Shown here: positions 47,827 to 56,346 of the stretch, piece by piece
Numbering within the stretch: the first letter of the stretch is position 1
How the letters are laid out: each line of letters opens with the position of its first letter
NCBI GenBank assembly: GCA_023397675.1
Contig: JAEWTV010000112.1
Coordinates: 62,001 to 126,000, forward strand
Direction: 5' to 3'
DNA length: 64,000 bases
Source: Bacillota bacterium
GTDB taxonomy: Bacteria; Bacillota; Clostridia; Acetivibrionales; JANLFN01
Program-made: the position numbers and the translations under genes
Notes under the pieces: generated by a model
What the model was told of the DNA's origin: nothing
The model's database searches: none
The model's input: the letters and a program-made list of their open reading frames with translations, nothing else

Positions 47827-48243
47827 ATGAATGATAAAAAAGATGTTTTAGATAATGGTCCTTTTTTTCATGGTACTAAAGCAGAACTAAAAATTGGAGA
47901 TTTATTAGAACCACAGCACTTATCAAATTACCAAAATAAAAAATCCAACTATATTTATTTTACTGCAACATTAAATGCCGCTAAATGGGGTGCTGAATTA
48001 GCAACATCTAAATCAAAAGAAAGAATTTATATTGTAGAACCATTAGGTGAATTTGAAAATGACCCGAACTTAACTGACAAAAGATTTCCTGGAAACCCAA
48101 CACGTTCTTATCGGTCTAAATCTCCCTTGAAAATAATAGCCGAATTAGGTTCATGGGAAAGACATTCCGACGAAGAGATAAATCATATGCTTTCATCTTT
48201 AAAAAAGTTAAGTGATGAAGGGAAAAATGTAATATACGATTAA
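47827..48243 (+). CDS. arr: NAD-dependent rifampin ADP-ribosyltransferase
   Basis: 138 residues, the standard size of Arr enzymes, with AAAGGAGTG before the ATG. It transfers ADP-ribose from NAD to rifampin and so inactivates the drug. Family features: GPFFHGTKAELKIGDLLEP (NAD site and start of the fold), YIYFTATLNAAKWGAELA, IYIVEPLGEFENDPNLTDKRFPGNPT and the YRS / SPLKIIAELGSW end with the conserved Trp. A single gene with no transposon or other resistance gene nearby, so it appears intrinsic rather than recently acquired. Confidence 0.93.
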   Translation: MNDKKDVLDNGPFFHGTKAELKIGDLLEPQHLSNYQNKKSNYIYFTATLNAAKWGAELATSKSKERIYIVEPLGEFENDPNLTDKRFPGNPTRSYRSKSPLKIIAELGSWERHSDEEINHMLSSLKKLSDEGKNVIYD

Positions 48244-48304
48244 TCCATAAATATACAATCCGCAACCTTGTACGGCTTTTTTTATGTTAGAATTGTTTGT
48301 TTTA

Positions 48305-49147
48305 CTATTTAATAAATTTATTCTCCTCCAGCTCCTTGAAGGCCAAATCAAGTTCCTCCCTTGTATTCATCACAATGGGACCTCCCCAAGCGATAGGCTC
48401 GTTAAGCGGTTTCGCCGAAAAAAGCAAAAATCTGATACCACTATCCGATGCATGCACCCAAAATCTACGCCCTGTGTTAAACAAAACAGCCTGCCTTTCT
48501 GCTATAGTTGTATCGCTTTCGGGTTCAAATCTGCCTTCGCCCTGGACAATGTATATAAACAGCGTTGAACTTTCCTCACTGTCAAAGTGCCATTCGCTGC
48601 CTTCCTCTATTTCGACATCCAGATAAGTAGCTTTCACATGGCTGCCTTCAAATGCACCCTTTGTCCCCAGATAGTCCCCCGCAATAACATGTATTCTATT
48701 CCCGCCTTCAATAATTACAGGAATTTTTTCTCTTTTAATGTCCCCATAACTTGGAGCCGTCATCTTTTCCTTTGCAGGTAAGTTCAGCCAAAGCTGTGCT
48801 CCCAACATTCGTACTGATGGCTGTGGCATCTCCTGATGAATGATTCCGGATCCAGCCGTCATCCACTGACAATCCCCATCCCTGATGCTCCCAGTGTTAC
48901 CAAGGCTGTCACAATGCTCAATATCACCTTGTATCAGGTATGTTATCGTTTCAATTCCTCTATGGGGGTGCCATGGAAATCCTTTGGTATAATCATCTGG
49001 ATTTTCGGAATCAAAGGCATCCAACATTAAAAAGGGGTCATAATCCTTCGTATCATGATATCCTATTACCCGCACCAGCTTTACACCCGCACCATCAATC
49101 GCATGTTTGCCCTGGGTGATTTTTTTCACTGTCCTTAATTCACTCAT
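48305..49147 (-). CDS. Pirin family protein
   Basis: 280-residue bicupin. The N-terminal cupin keeps the pirin metal site (FPWHPHRGIETITYLIQGDIEHCDSLGN with His-x-His, His and Glu) and the DGDCQWMTAGSGIIHQEMP signature; the C-terminal cupin (about 160-270) is degenerate. Bacterial pirins are associated with quercetinase activity or regulation of central metabolism; the role here is open. It lies close to an extradiol-dioxygenase-type gene on the same strand (57 bp apart), an aromatic- or redox-related neighbourhood. Confidence 0.92.
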   Translation of the reverse strand: MSELRTVKKITQGKHAIDGAGVKLVRVIGYHDTKDYDPFLMLDAFDSENPDDYTKGFPWHPHRGIETITYLIQGDIEHCDSLGNTGSIRDGDCQWMTAGSGIIHQEMPQPSVRMLGAQLWLNLPAKEKMTAPSYGDIKREKIPVIIEGGNRIHVIAGDYLGTKGAFEGSHVKATYLDVEIEEGSEWHFDSEESSTLFIYIVQGEGRFEPESDTTIAERQAVLFNTGRRFWVHASDSGIRFLLFSAKPLNEPIAWGGPIVMNTREELDLAFKELEENKFIK

Positions 49148-49203
49148 CTTCTCAATTCCCTTCTATATACCAAATGCTGAATAATTGATTGATAAACAAT
49201 TTA

Positions 49204-49986
49204 CTATCTGAACAAATAGCTTGTCATAGAAAGTGCCCCCAATGTACAAGAGTTATTAAAAATTCTCAATCGGTCATCCTTTCTGGACGCTCCCAGTACA
49301 TACAAGAGAGGGTAAAAATGTTCAGGAGTAAAGAATGCTAGTTGTGATGACTCTCCTAAAGAGTTATAATTAATGACCTCAAAGTGTTGTTGATTGATGA
49401 TTTTATCCTTAATTAATTCATCAAATTCAACCGCCCATTGATATCCTCCCTTCATCTCCCAATTGACCCTAGAAAGATTATGGACCACATTTCCGCTTCC
49501 AAAGATCATGACTCCTTTTTCACGAAGTACGCTTATCTCCTGTCCAATTTTATAATGAGCTTCTGCGGGTGCATCAATATCTATGCTAAGCTGAAAAACG
49601 GGTATATCTGCTGAAGGGTACATCCTTTTAAGAACAGACCAAGTACCATGGTCAATTCCCCAGCTGTTGTCAATCGTCACTTCCCTGCTTATGAGTTCTA
49701 TGGCAGCATTTGCGAACTCATGAGTACCCGGGGCATTATACGTTACCCTGTATAATTCTTCCGGGAAGCCATACATATCATATACCGTTTTGGGATTTTC
49801 TTTAGAATTGACTCTTGTCCCTTTGGTAACCCAATGAGCCGATACAGACAGTATTGCCCGAGGCTTTGGTATTTCTCCGGCTATTTCTTTCCATCCTGAT
49901 GTGTATATATTATCCTCAATAGCATTTAAAGGCGAACCATGGCCAACAAATAAAGCAGGCATTTTTTCTCTTACCAACAAATTCAC
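49204..49986 (-). CDS. Extradiol ring-cleavage dioxygenase (YgiD/4,5-DOPA type)
   Basis: 260 residues. LigB-fold class III dioxygenase of the DODA/YgiD family: MPALFVGHGSPLNAIEDN (metal His at the start), LSVSAHWVTKGTRV, GIDHGTWSVLKRMYP and GSGNVVHNLSRVNW are the hallmark motifs. It uses a divalent metal to open catechol-type rings. In an anaerobe the physiological reaction is doubtful. The GTG at 49,986 follows AGGA closely; the internal ATG eight codons on is an alternative start. Probably co-transcribed with the pirin gene. Confidence 0.9.
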   Translation of the reverse strand: MNLLVREKMPALFVGHGSPLNAIEDNIYTSGWKEIAGEIPKPRAILSVSAHWVTKGTRVNSKENPKTVYDMYGFPEELYRVTYNAPGTHEFANAAIELISREVTIDNSWGIDHGTWSVLKRMYPSADIPVFQLSIDIDAPAEAHYKIGQEISVLREKGVMIFGSGNVVHNLSRVNWEMKGGYQWAVEFDELIKDKIINQQHFEVINYNSLGESSQLAFFTPEHFYPLLYVLGASRKDDRLRIFNNSCTLGALSMTSYLFR

Positions 49987-50102
49987 TTCCTATACATAAT
50001 CTGATATGAATCCATTTATTATATTACCATTCTTTAACCTTTTAAAACATAAATAGGTATCTTCAGAATCTTCCATTGCCTACAGCAAAAATTCAACATA
50101 AA

Positions 50103-50143
50103 AAGAAGCAAAACTCTACTTTTTCTAAGTAAAGTCTTGCTTC
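50103..50143 (-). terminator. Terminator after the diguanylate cyclase
   Basis: AAGCAAAACTCTACTT and AAGTAAAGTCTTGCTT form an interrupted stem; the plus-strand A-run before it is a T-run in the transcript. Confidence 0.65.
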
Positions 50144-50182
50144 GGTTGCCTATAGATTATTTTCCATAAAATAAGGTTCCTA

Positions 50183-51628
50183 TTACCTGACTGTAATCCG
50201 ATTCCGGCCATTTTCCTTGGAACAGTATAATACCTCATCAACTTTTTTTATCATCTGCTCCAAGGTAAGTTTTTCGTTGAGCTCAATAATTCCAACGCTA
50301 ACCGTTGGAGAATAAACTGCATCTTTTCCCTTGTTTTTTAGAGCATCCATAAACTGATTAAGAATCTGTCTGGCCTCCTCGGTTTCGACCGCCAACACTC
50401 CAATAAATTCATCCCCGCCCCAGCGAGCTGCTATTCCATATGCGTTGATTGCCTTACGTAACTCATCAGTAACCATAGCAAGAACCATGTTTCCAAAGAT
50501 GTGCCCATTCATGTCATTAATTTCTTTAAAACGGTCAATATCCAACATGAAAAATGTCTTTTTCTTTTCCCGGTGCTTCCGGACAAATGCCGAATACTGT
50601 TTGGAGAATAGCTTTTTGTTCGGTAGTCCGGTCAGTTCGTCAGTATTTTCTATCGCTATAATATGTTTATTGTAATTAATAATTACAATTGTTGTTACAA
50701 AAATACATACCGCAAGCGAAATCAGCATGAAGAGTATATTGCTCTTCATCCTTTCCTGGAATGAGCTGCTGATAGAGCTGGTTTCCATCTTAAACACCAG
50801 GTACCATCCAAGGGTGTCGTCATATTTAGTAATCAGACATTTTCGCTCACCGCCGGAAGTAAACCACTGTATTTCAGAATTACCAGTCTTGTTCATCTTA
50901 ATTTTTTCATTGATTCCGATGTACTCCGGCAGCTTATCTTGACTGATAAAGATATCGGTACCACTTGTGAAGGAGTTTTTAGCGCCGCCCATATTCATTA
51001 TGTAAACTGACAGATTGTAATCTTTTTCATAGGAACGGATCGTGTCCTCTATGAAGGAGGCTTGGAGTCCAACCCCGATTACGCCCAGAAGCCTGCCATT
51101 ATCCCCCTCTACGCGGAAATTTACAAATACTGTAACATTATTCTTATTAGCTTCATTGGTATCAACCTGTAAATCATACTCATGACCGGATTCTATAAAA
51201 TTATAATACCAGACATCATGATTATCATTCTTTGAAACCCTCTTGTTCAAGCCATCCTGATAATAATACTTGCCCGTCTGAGCTGAGACACAGAACACTG
51301 TCGTATAGTCGTACTTTATCTGATAAGCTTTAAGATAGCTGTACAACTGTTCCATATATGCAGTATTTTCGGAGTTTACAGATTCCTTTGAAAGCCATGT
51401 TTTAAGGAATTCATCGTTTGCCATTGTCTTGGAGACCATCACAGGCTTGCTCATGGAGCTTTCGATATGGTTAGAAATATCTTTATCGGCAAGGCTAACT
51501 ATGTTTTCAAGATGCTTTTCAGCCAGTTGCTGGTATGCTTTTGTATCTTTATACACAATTAAAGTAAATCCAGCTATTATAGAAAAGATAATGATCATAT
51601 TACTGATCAGCAGCAAATGCTTTTTCAT
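50183..51628 (-). CDS. Membrane diguanylate cyclase (Cache-like sensor, GGDEF)
   Basis: 481 residues. Membrane helix about 8-26, an extracellular sensor of about 255 residues of Cache type (VNFRVEGDNGRLLGVIGVGLQ, WYLVFKMETSSI), second helix about 295-318, then a GGDEF domain. This shows ENTDELTGLPNKKLF at its start, FFMLDIDRFKEIND and the intact active site RWGGDEFIGVLA, so it should make cyclic di-GMP from GTP. Ligand binding outside would set second-messenger levels and hence motility or surface attachment. Single gene. Confidence 0.93.
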   Translation of the reverse strand: MKKHLLLISNMIIIFSIIAGFTLIVYKDTKAYQQLAEKHLENIVSLADKDISNHIESSMSKPVMVSKTMANDEFLKTWLSKESVNSENTAYMEQLYSYLKAYQIKYDYTTVFCVSAQTGKYYYQDGLNKRVSKNDNHDVWYYNFIESGHEYDLQVDTNEANKNNVTVFVNFRVEGDNGRLLGVIGVGLQASFIEDTIRSYEKDYNLSVYIMNMGGAKNSFTSGTDIFISQDKLPEYIGINEKIKMNKTGNSEIQWFTSGGERKCLITKYDDTLGWYLVFKMETSSISSSFQERMKSNILFMLISLAVCIFVTTIVIINYNKHIIAIENTDELTGLPNKKLFSKQYSAFVRKHREKKKTFFMLDIDRFKEINDMNGHIFGNMVLAMVTDELRKAINAYGIAARWGGDEFIGVLAVETEEARQILNQFMDALKNKGKDAVYSPTVSVGIIELNEKLTLEQMIKKVDEVLYCSKENGRNRITVR

Positions 51629-51780
51629 GTTAAATTATACTCCCCAGGTTTTTAACGTTCCAGCGGCTATATGAGTGTATGGTAATTATACCGCCTAAAT
51701 GTTACATATTTTTACCTTAATACTACAACAAAAAATAGTCAAATGAAATATTGACTTTAGATAAAAGTCAACGGACAAAT

Positions 51781-51811
51781 AAAAAGCGCCACTGTTAAAG
51801 CAGCGCGACTA
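51781..51811 (-). terminator. Terminator after the lipoprotein gene
   Basis: GCGCCACTG and CAGCGCG form an imperfect GC-rich stem with a 6-nt loop, preceded by AAAAA on the plus strand (transcript T-run). Confidence 0.65.
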
Positions 51812-51842
51812 AATATAATTTAGTAACATAATATCCTTAGTT

Positions 51843-53021
51843 TCAAGTAGGAAGGAATAGATAGATTTTCTCAAAGTTATTGTCAAAGCCATCCCAATAA
51901 ATACAAGCCCATGGCATTCTTGATTCACCTTGATAAAGGAAAATTTTATCCTGACCACCACTTGTTACATAGTAACCATTCTCTATCATTCTTCCATTTT
52001 TATCGTAATATATTTTCCCACTGGAATCCCATGTATAATGAACACTTGATGAACGCCAATAATCAATGCTACTGAGTATACCATCATGATAATTCAATTT
52101 CATTTCACCTGAAGAATCTTTGGTAAATTCATTTGAATCACAATCCTGCCGTTCTTCCGTAATTGTTTCGAGTTGAGACGAGTTATAAGAGATTTTGCTT
52201 GGATATTGGAAATACTCTTTTGAATCGTATTCACTCCTATTACCATTGTATCCAATCCATTTACCCGAACCATCAAATCGGGCCTGTTCTTTATAAAACC
52301 AGACCTTTTGATTTCTGCATAAACCATCTCGAATCAACTCATTCCTACTGTTTAAATTCCAAGAATTCGTAATGAACGGACATGGAACTCCTTTAATATA
52401 CTCATAGGAAATATTTGCAATACGCTTACCTGCGGCATCATATAGTTTTTCTTCTGCCACATTCTTTTCTAGTTCATAGTTTGAGATGAGATTTCCTACT
52501 TTATTTGAATCATCTAAATGAACTGTAGTACAATATAATGCATCTGTGAGATAATCTCCCCAAACATGAACTACGAAACTGAGCTTGCTTTTATCTTGGT
52601 TAAAATAATATTCCACCAAGGGCCTTCCTTCATTATTTAAAGTCATTCCATCCGGTACTTCCTTATATTGCCCTTGTCCCTGTAGATAGGTTTTTATAAA
52701 AGATGCCTTTTGACTCTCATCCAAAAGTTGATCTCTAGGATCGTAAATAACTGTCGTCTGTTTTTGCTCATTTATACTTTTGGAATTATCATTAATAAAA
52801 TCGTCCCAGCAATATATCGTTTCAATATGATTGCTGCCTGTTTTTACATCATTAGCAAATTCCGTCTGTACGTTACTAAATGTCGGCTGTTTAGTCTGTG
52901 CAAGTGTGGGTGTTGCTTTCTGTGTTGCCAGCTGTTGTGTTTGAATAGATGCATTCTTTGAGCAGCCAACTATAATAGAAATTGAACAAACTACAATAAA
53001 CAATAGTGGTGTTTTTTTCAT
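51843..53021 (-). CDS. Hypothetical lipoprotein
   Basis: 392 residues, ATG at 53021. Signal peptide with lipobox IIVGC (Cys about 20), a Gln/Thr-rich linker, then a soluble domain. The body holds short repeated phrases of the RHS/YD-type style (YDAAGKRIANISYEY, FDGSGKWIGYNG, WDSSGKIYYDKNGRM), as in proteins with antiparallel beta-strand repeats. No enzymatic motif. Cell-surface location follows from the lipobox; function unknown. Confidence 0.75.
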   Translation of the reverse strand: MKKTPLLFIVVCSISIIVGCSKNASIQTQQLATQKATPTLAQTKQPTFSNVQTEFANDVKTGSNHIETIYCWDDFINDNSKSINEQKQTTVIYDPRDQLLDESQKASFIKTYLQGQGQYKEVPDGMTLNNEGRPLVEYYFNQDKSKLSFVVHVWGDYLTDALYCTTVHLDDSNKVGNLISNYELEKNVAEEKLYDAAGKRIANISYEYIKGVPCPFITNSWNLNSRNELIRDGLCRNQKVWFYKEQARFDGSGKWIGYNGNRSEYDSKEYFQYPSKISYNSSQLETITEERQDCDSNEFTKDSSGEMKLNYHDGILSSIDYWRSSSVHYTWDSSGKIYYDKNGRMIENGYYVTSGGQDKIFLYQGESRMPWACIYWDGFDNNFEKIYLFLPT

Positions 53022-53149
53022 ATAATTCTCACAATCTGAATATATACTAAACGAATACACTAAAATAAATTAAAAAATATAATTATACAAATTTTTATAT
53101 CATATCTCCTTTATGCAGTCAATAAATTCCACTTTTTTTGCAAAGGTTA

Positions 53150-53209
53150 TGACAAGGGGACGGGGTCATTGACAGCACACACTCTGCTAATAACCCCGTC
53201 CCCTTGTCA
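53150..53209. repeat. Palindromic element, copy 1
   Basis: Perfect 17-bp arms TGACAAGGGGACGGGGT and ACCCCGTCCCCTTGTCA around a 26-nt centre with ATTGACAGCA. Sister copies at 56,219-56,276 and 57,626-57,681 share the arms and the ATTG-CAG centre. It lies at the 3' end of the mnmD-like gene and may also end transcription. Confidence 0.85.
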
Positions 53210-53220
53210 CTAAAGAAAAA

Positions 53221-53919
53221 TCAACCTTTTACTCCTTGCAGCACATGTTTTTTCCCACCACACCCAGGGTACTTCTGTAGTGTAAAGCCGGCTTCTACGA
53301 GGGCACTTTTTACAACGCCCGCTACAGTAAAAGTAGCACATGTGCCTCCGGTTTTTGTCCTGTTTCCTATTGCCATAAGTAATTCAGGACGCCAAATTGA
53401 AGGGTTCTTTTTGGGACTATGCCCATCAAGGAACCAGACATCACAGGATTTTTTCAGAGAACTTACCATTTCAAGGGCTTCTCCTATCCAAAGATTCAGC
53501 TGTATCATGCCGAATGGTTGCTGTATTTTGACTGAATGCCAACCAGCTACAGTGATATCAATACTTCGATATGCCTCCACAAGTGTACTTATCTCCTCAC
53601 CGACACGATCTTTAAATCCACTCAGGATATCCAGCATTCTCTCAGGACTTAAAGGATACAGTTCAACCGAGTTATATTCTAAGGAAACATTTTGCAAGCC
53701 ACTTTTTCTAATGAATTCCATAAGTGCAACTACTACTCGCCCAGCACCAAAGCCAGTTTCACCAATTATAAAAGGGGAGTTTGAATCGAGCCCCCTACTA
53801 ATTCGTTCAATCAGATTATTGTTCTTAAAATAGATCTGCTGCGCTTCATCCAGCGCACTAACCACATCAAAATAACGGTCGTCAAACTGTTCATTCACAA
53901 GATTTGAGGGTATTTGCAT
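53221..53919 (-). CDS. mnmD: MnmD-type tRNA 5-aminomethyl-2-thiouridine methyltransferase
   Basis: 232 residues. SAM-dependent methyltransferase (MnmC N-terminal domain type, DUF752). Visible: IIGETGFGAGRVVVALMEF (SAM loop), DVWFLDGHSPKKNPSIW (family signature around the catalytic Asp), CATFTVAGVVKSALVEAGFTL and the closing GCGGKKHVLQG. It finishes the wobble-uridine modification mnm5s2U in tRNA; stand-alone MnmD is the Gram-positive arrangement. It sits 38 bp after truA on the same strand, so the two form a tRNA-modification pair. Confidence 0.88.
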   Translation of the reverse strand: MQIPSNLVNEQFDDRYFDVVSALDEAQQIYFKNNNLIERISRGLDSNSPFIIGETGFGAGRVVVALMEFIRKSGLQNVSLEYNSVELYPLSPERMLDILSGFKDRVGEEISTLVEAYRSIDITVAGWHSVKIQQPFGMIQLNLWIGEALEMVSSLKKSCDVWFLDGHSPKKNPSIWRPELLMAIGNRTKTGGTCATFTVAGVVKSALVEAGFTLQKYPGCGGKKHVLQGVKG

Positions 53920-53957
53920 ATATCACATTTTCCTTTACAATTGCTGCCCACTGCAGC

Positions 53958-54695
53958 TTAATATTGAACCTCTCTTAAGCAAAGAGCCTTTGGCTGAGCC
54001 ATTGGTATTACTTCTGTACGTTTTTTCCCAGCTAATATTTTTTGGATATCTTCAGCTTTGATTTTATTTTTGCCAACCTCTATGAGAGCTCCCGCAATCA
54101 ACCTTGCCATATGAAGTAAAAAGTCATTACTATTTATTACCATCTCAATCACCATACCATTTTCAATAATTTCTAATGAATTTATAGTTTTGACTGTGGA
54201 TTTTGAACCCTCTTTCAGGCTGGTAAAGCTTTGAAAATCATGGGTTCCAATTAAATATTCAGACACATTTCTCATTTGGGCAAGATCAAGCCTCTCATCT
54301 GAATGAAAAGAATACTTTCTATTAAATACATTTCTAAATTTCCCCTTAGTAATACTATATACATAAGTTTTTGATTTCATATTATGTTGTGCGTGGAATC
54401 TTTCATCCACTTCTTCAACTGATTTTACTACAATATCCTCAGGTAAAAATTCATAAAGGTAGTTTAATATTAGTTTAGGTGACAATGTTGAATTTGTGTG
54501 AAAATTTGCTACGTAATTTTCAGCGTGAGTGCCTGCATCTGTACTTCCGCAACCAATTACACGGATTTCTTCCCCTGCCATCTTAGCAAGTACTGTTTCT
54601 ATCTTTTCCTGGATTGAAAGATCACTATCTTTAAACTTTTGCCAGCCTTTATACCTGCTCCCATCGTATTGGACAATTAACTTGTAGTTTTTCAT
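53958..54695 (-). CDS. truA: tRNA pseudouridine synthase A
   Basis: 245 residues, normal for TruA. Motifs in order: YDGSRYKGWQKF, the catalytic Asp in GCGSTDAGTHAENYVANFH, FHAQHNMKSKTYVYSI and GTHDFQSFTSL, then the C-terminal LLHMARLIAGALIEVGKNKI. Makes pseudouridine at positions 38-40 of the anticodon arm. First gene of the pair with mnmD. Confidence 0.94.
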   Translation of the reverse strand: MKNYKLIVQYDGSRYKGWQKFKDSDLSIQEKIETVLAKMAGEEIRVIGCGSTDAGTHAENYVANFHTNSTLSPKLILNYLYEFLPEDIVVKSVEEVDERFHAQHNMKSKTYVYSITKGKFRNVFNRKYSFHSDERLDLAQMRNVSEYLIGTHDFQSFTSLKEGSKSTVKTINSLEIIENGMVIEMVINSNDFLLHMARLIAGALIEVGKNKIKAEDIQKILAGKKRTEVIPMAQPKALCLREVQY

Positions 54696-54818
54696 TGTGT
54701 TCCCCTTTTTTAATGTATTTCAACTATTATTTTATCCAAAGTAATCTAGTCTTTATCATACATTGTTTTTTCAGCTTGTTCAAATTAAAACATATTTGAA
54801 CTGTGCTATACAAATGTA

Positions 54819-54847
54819 AAAAGGTTGTGATTTATCATCACAACCCT
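54819..54847 (-). terminator. Terminator after the flavodoxin gene
   Basis: AAAGGTTGTGA and TCACAACCCT with a short loop; the plus-strand A-run becomes the T-run. Nearly the same stem as at 35,621 and 62,832. Confidence 0.8.
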
Positions 54848-54885
54848 AGTCGAATAAAGTTATCCTTGCATTTTATGCCTTGAAA

Positions 54886-55329
54886 CTATTTAAAGCAATT
54901 TGCCAAATGATTAACTACTTCCAAGATTTGCTTACTGCGATTAAAACTCCACCATCCTACACTTCCTGTTCCACAAATGTTTGCACCTTTTATTTCACAA
55001 GCATGTTTTATATAATTAATAGTTTGCTTACGGCCAATAGCAGACGGAAATGCACCTGTTACCAGACATGCAACTCTTTTCCCTTGTAGCGAAGGAACTC
55101 CTTCTAAATAACTTTTCATAGGTACTGCAGGAGCTCCACCTTGAACATACGAACAAAATATTACCGCATCCCATGAGTTTATTAATGAAGTATTTAGCCT
55201 AGAGAGAGTTTCCTCTTCAATCTTTTCTAATGATACCGTATGCCCATGTGTAGTTAAATTTTCTTTTAGTTCTATTGCCACAGACAATGTGTGCCCGGTA
55301 TGAGAACAAACAATCATTCCAATATTCAT
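54886..55329 (-). CDS. Flavodoxin-like protein
   Basis: 147 residues with ATG at 55329 after AAAGGA; a 42-codon upstream extension has no start signal and is not protein-like. FMN-binding flavodoxin fold: MNIGMIVCSHTGHTLSVA (P-loop SHTGHT), the 60-loop YVQGGAPAVPMKSYL and the 90-loop CLVTGAFPSAIGRK. It is the short form used as an electron carrier or as a flavodoxin-domain reductase. Single gene. Confidence 0.85.
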   Translation of the reverse strand: MNIGMIVCSHTGHTLSVAIELKENLTTHGHTVSLEKIEEETLSRLNTSLINSWDAVIFCSYVQGGAPAVPMKSYLEGVPSLQGKRVACLVTGAFPSAIGRKQTINYIKHACEIKGANICGTGSVGWWSFNRSKQILEVVNHLANCFK

Positions 55330-55566
55330 ACAGACCGTATCCTTTCCAAAGCCAAATTCATTGAATATATTCGGGCTTTTGAGACGTTTAACCTCTTTTA
55401 TCTCCCAATAGTAATTTTCGCTAACCTCATATATGTATATGTAGAAGCATTTCATTATATGGGCAATAAATAGGGACGAATCTGTTGATTATACCTGTGA
55501 TATGATACGGTAGATACTTAAATACTTTTAGGCATTAGACGCAGCTATTTTCGTCAGCACATTTTT

Positions 55567-56093
55567 TTAAACAATATCCTTTTTGTATTTTGCCGGATTT
55601 CCTGCAACTAAGGTCATTGCCTTTACATCCTTGGTGACTACGGAATCCACCGCTATCACAGCACCGTTACCAATTGTTACTCCCGGTAATATTGTACTAT
55701 GGCCTCCGATCCAAACATCGTCCCCGATTTCAATAGCGATACCATAACCATCCTTGGTTCTATCGGTAGGAGATAGCCTGTGACCCGCTGTATAGATGCC
55801 GACATCCGGCCCAATCAGGCAGTTGTTTCCAATACGAATTTCTGCTACATCCACCATTGTACAGTTATAATCAGCGTGAAATTATTACCGACATATATGT
55901 TTTTCCCAAAATCGCAGTGAAATTTATCCCCTACAAATGGGTCCTTGCCGATACTGGCAAATAATTCAGTCACTTTGTTCATTTCGGCTAATGTAAGGCT
56001 GTTAAGTTTTTTCGTCAGAATAGAGGTCCGAATCAACCTCTCTGCAATGCTGTTACCCGGTCCGGTTCGGCTATAGAAGATTTTTTCTTTCAT
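55567..56093 (-). pseudogene. Maltose O-acetyltransferase, frameshifted
   Basis: A left-handed beta-helix acetyltransferase (MAT/GAT type) split into two frames. The first part (55,845-56,093) covers the N-terminal cap and the first hexapeptide repeats (FHCDFGKNIYVGNNF). The second (55,567-55,857) continues at VDVAEIRIGNNCLIGPDV and keeps the catalytic-type His in AGHRLSP. Inserting one T in the TT at about 55,879-55,881 restores GNNFHADYNCTMVDVAEI, which is how normal family members read, so a single base was lost. It could be a real pseudogene or a sequencing slip in a short homopolymer. Confidence 0.88.
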
Positions 56094-56218
56094 CTAATAA
56101 AGACCTCCAATATGTCGTTATCGAGCTTTCTATAATTTGTATTCTATCATACAAATCATGCCATTTCTAACCGTTGAAGAACCAGACACCTATCGTGATA
56201 CACATTGAATCAAAATAT

Positions 56219-56276
56219 AAGGGAACGGGGTATTGACAGCATGTACTTATGCCAATACCTCCGTCCCTTTGTCAGA
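56219..56276. repeat. Palindromic element, copy 2
   Basis: AAGGGAACGGGGTATTG and CAATACCTCCGTCCCTTTGT around GACAGCATGTACTTATGC. Arms imperfect: the left TGACA has decayed to TATA. Lies between two minus-strand genes. Confidence 0.8.
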
Positions 56277-56346
56277 TTCCTTAAACATTTACATTCATCC
56301 ATAAACAATCAGATAATCACTACCAATAATACCTACACATGAATTT

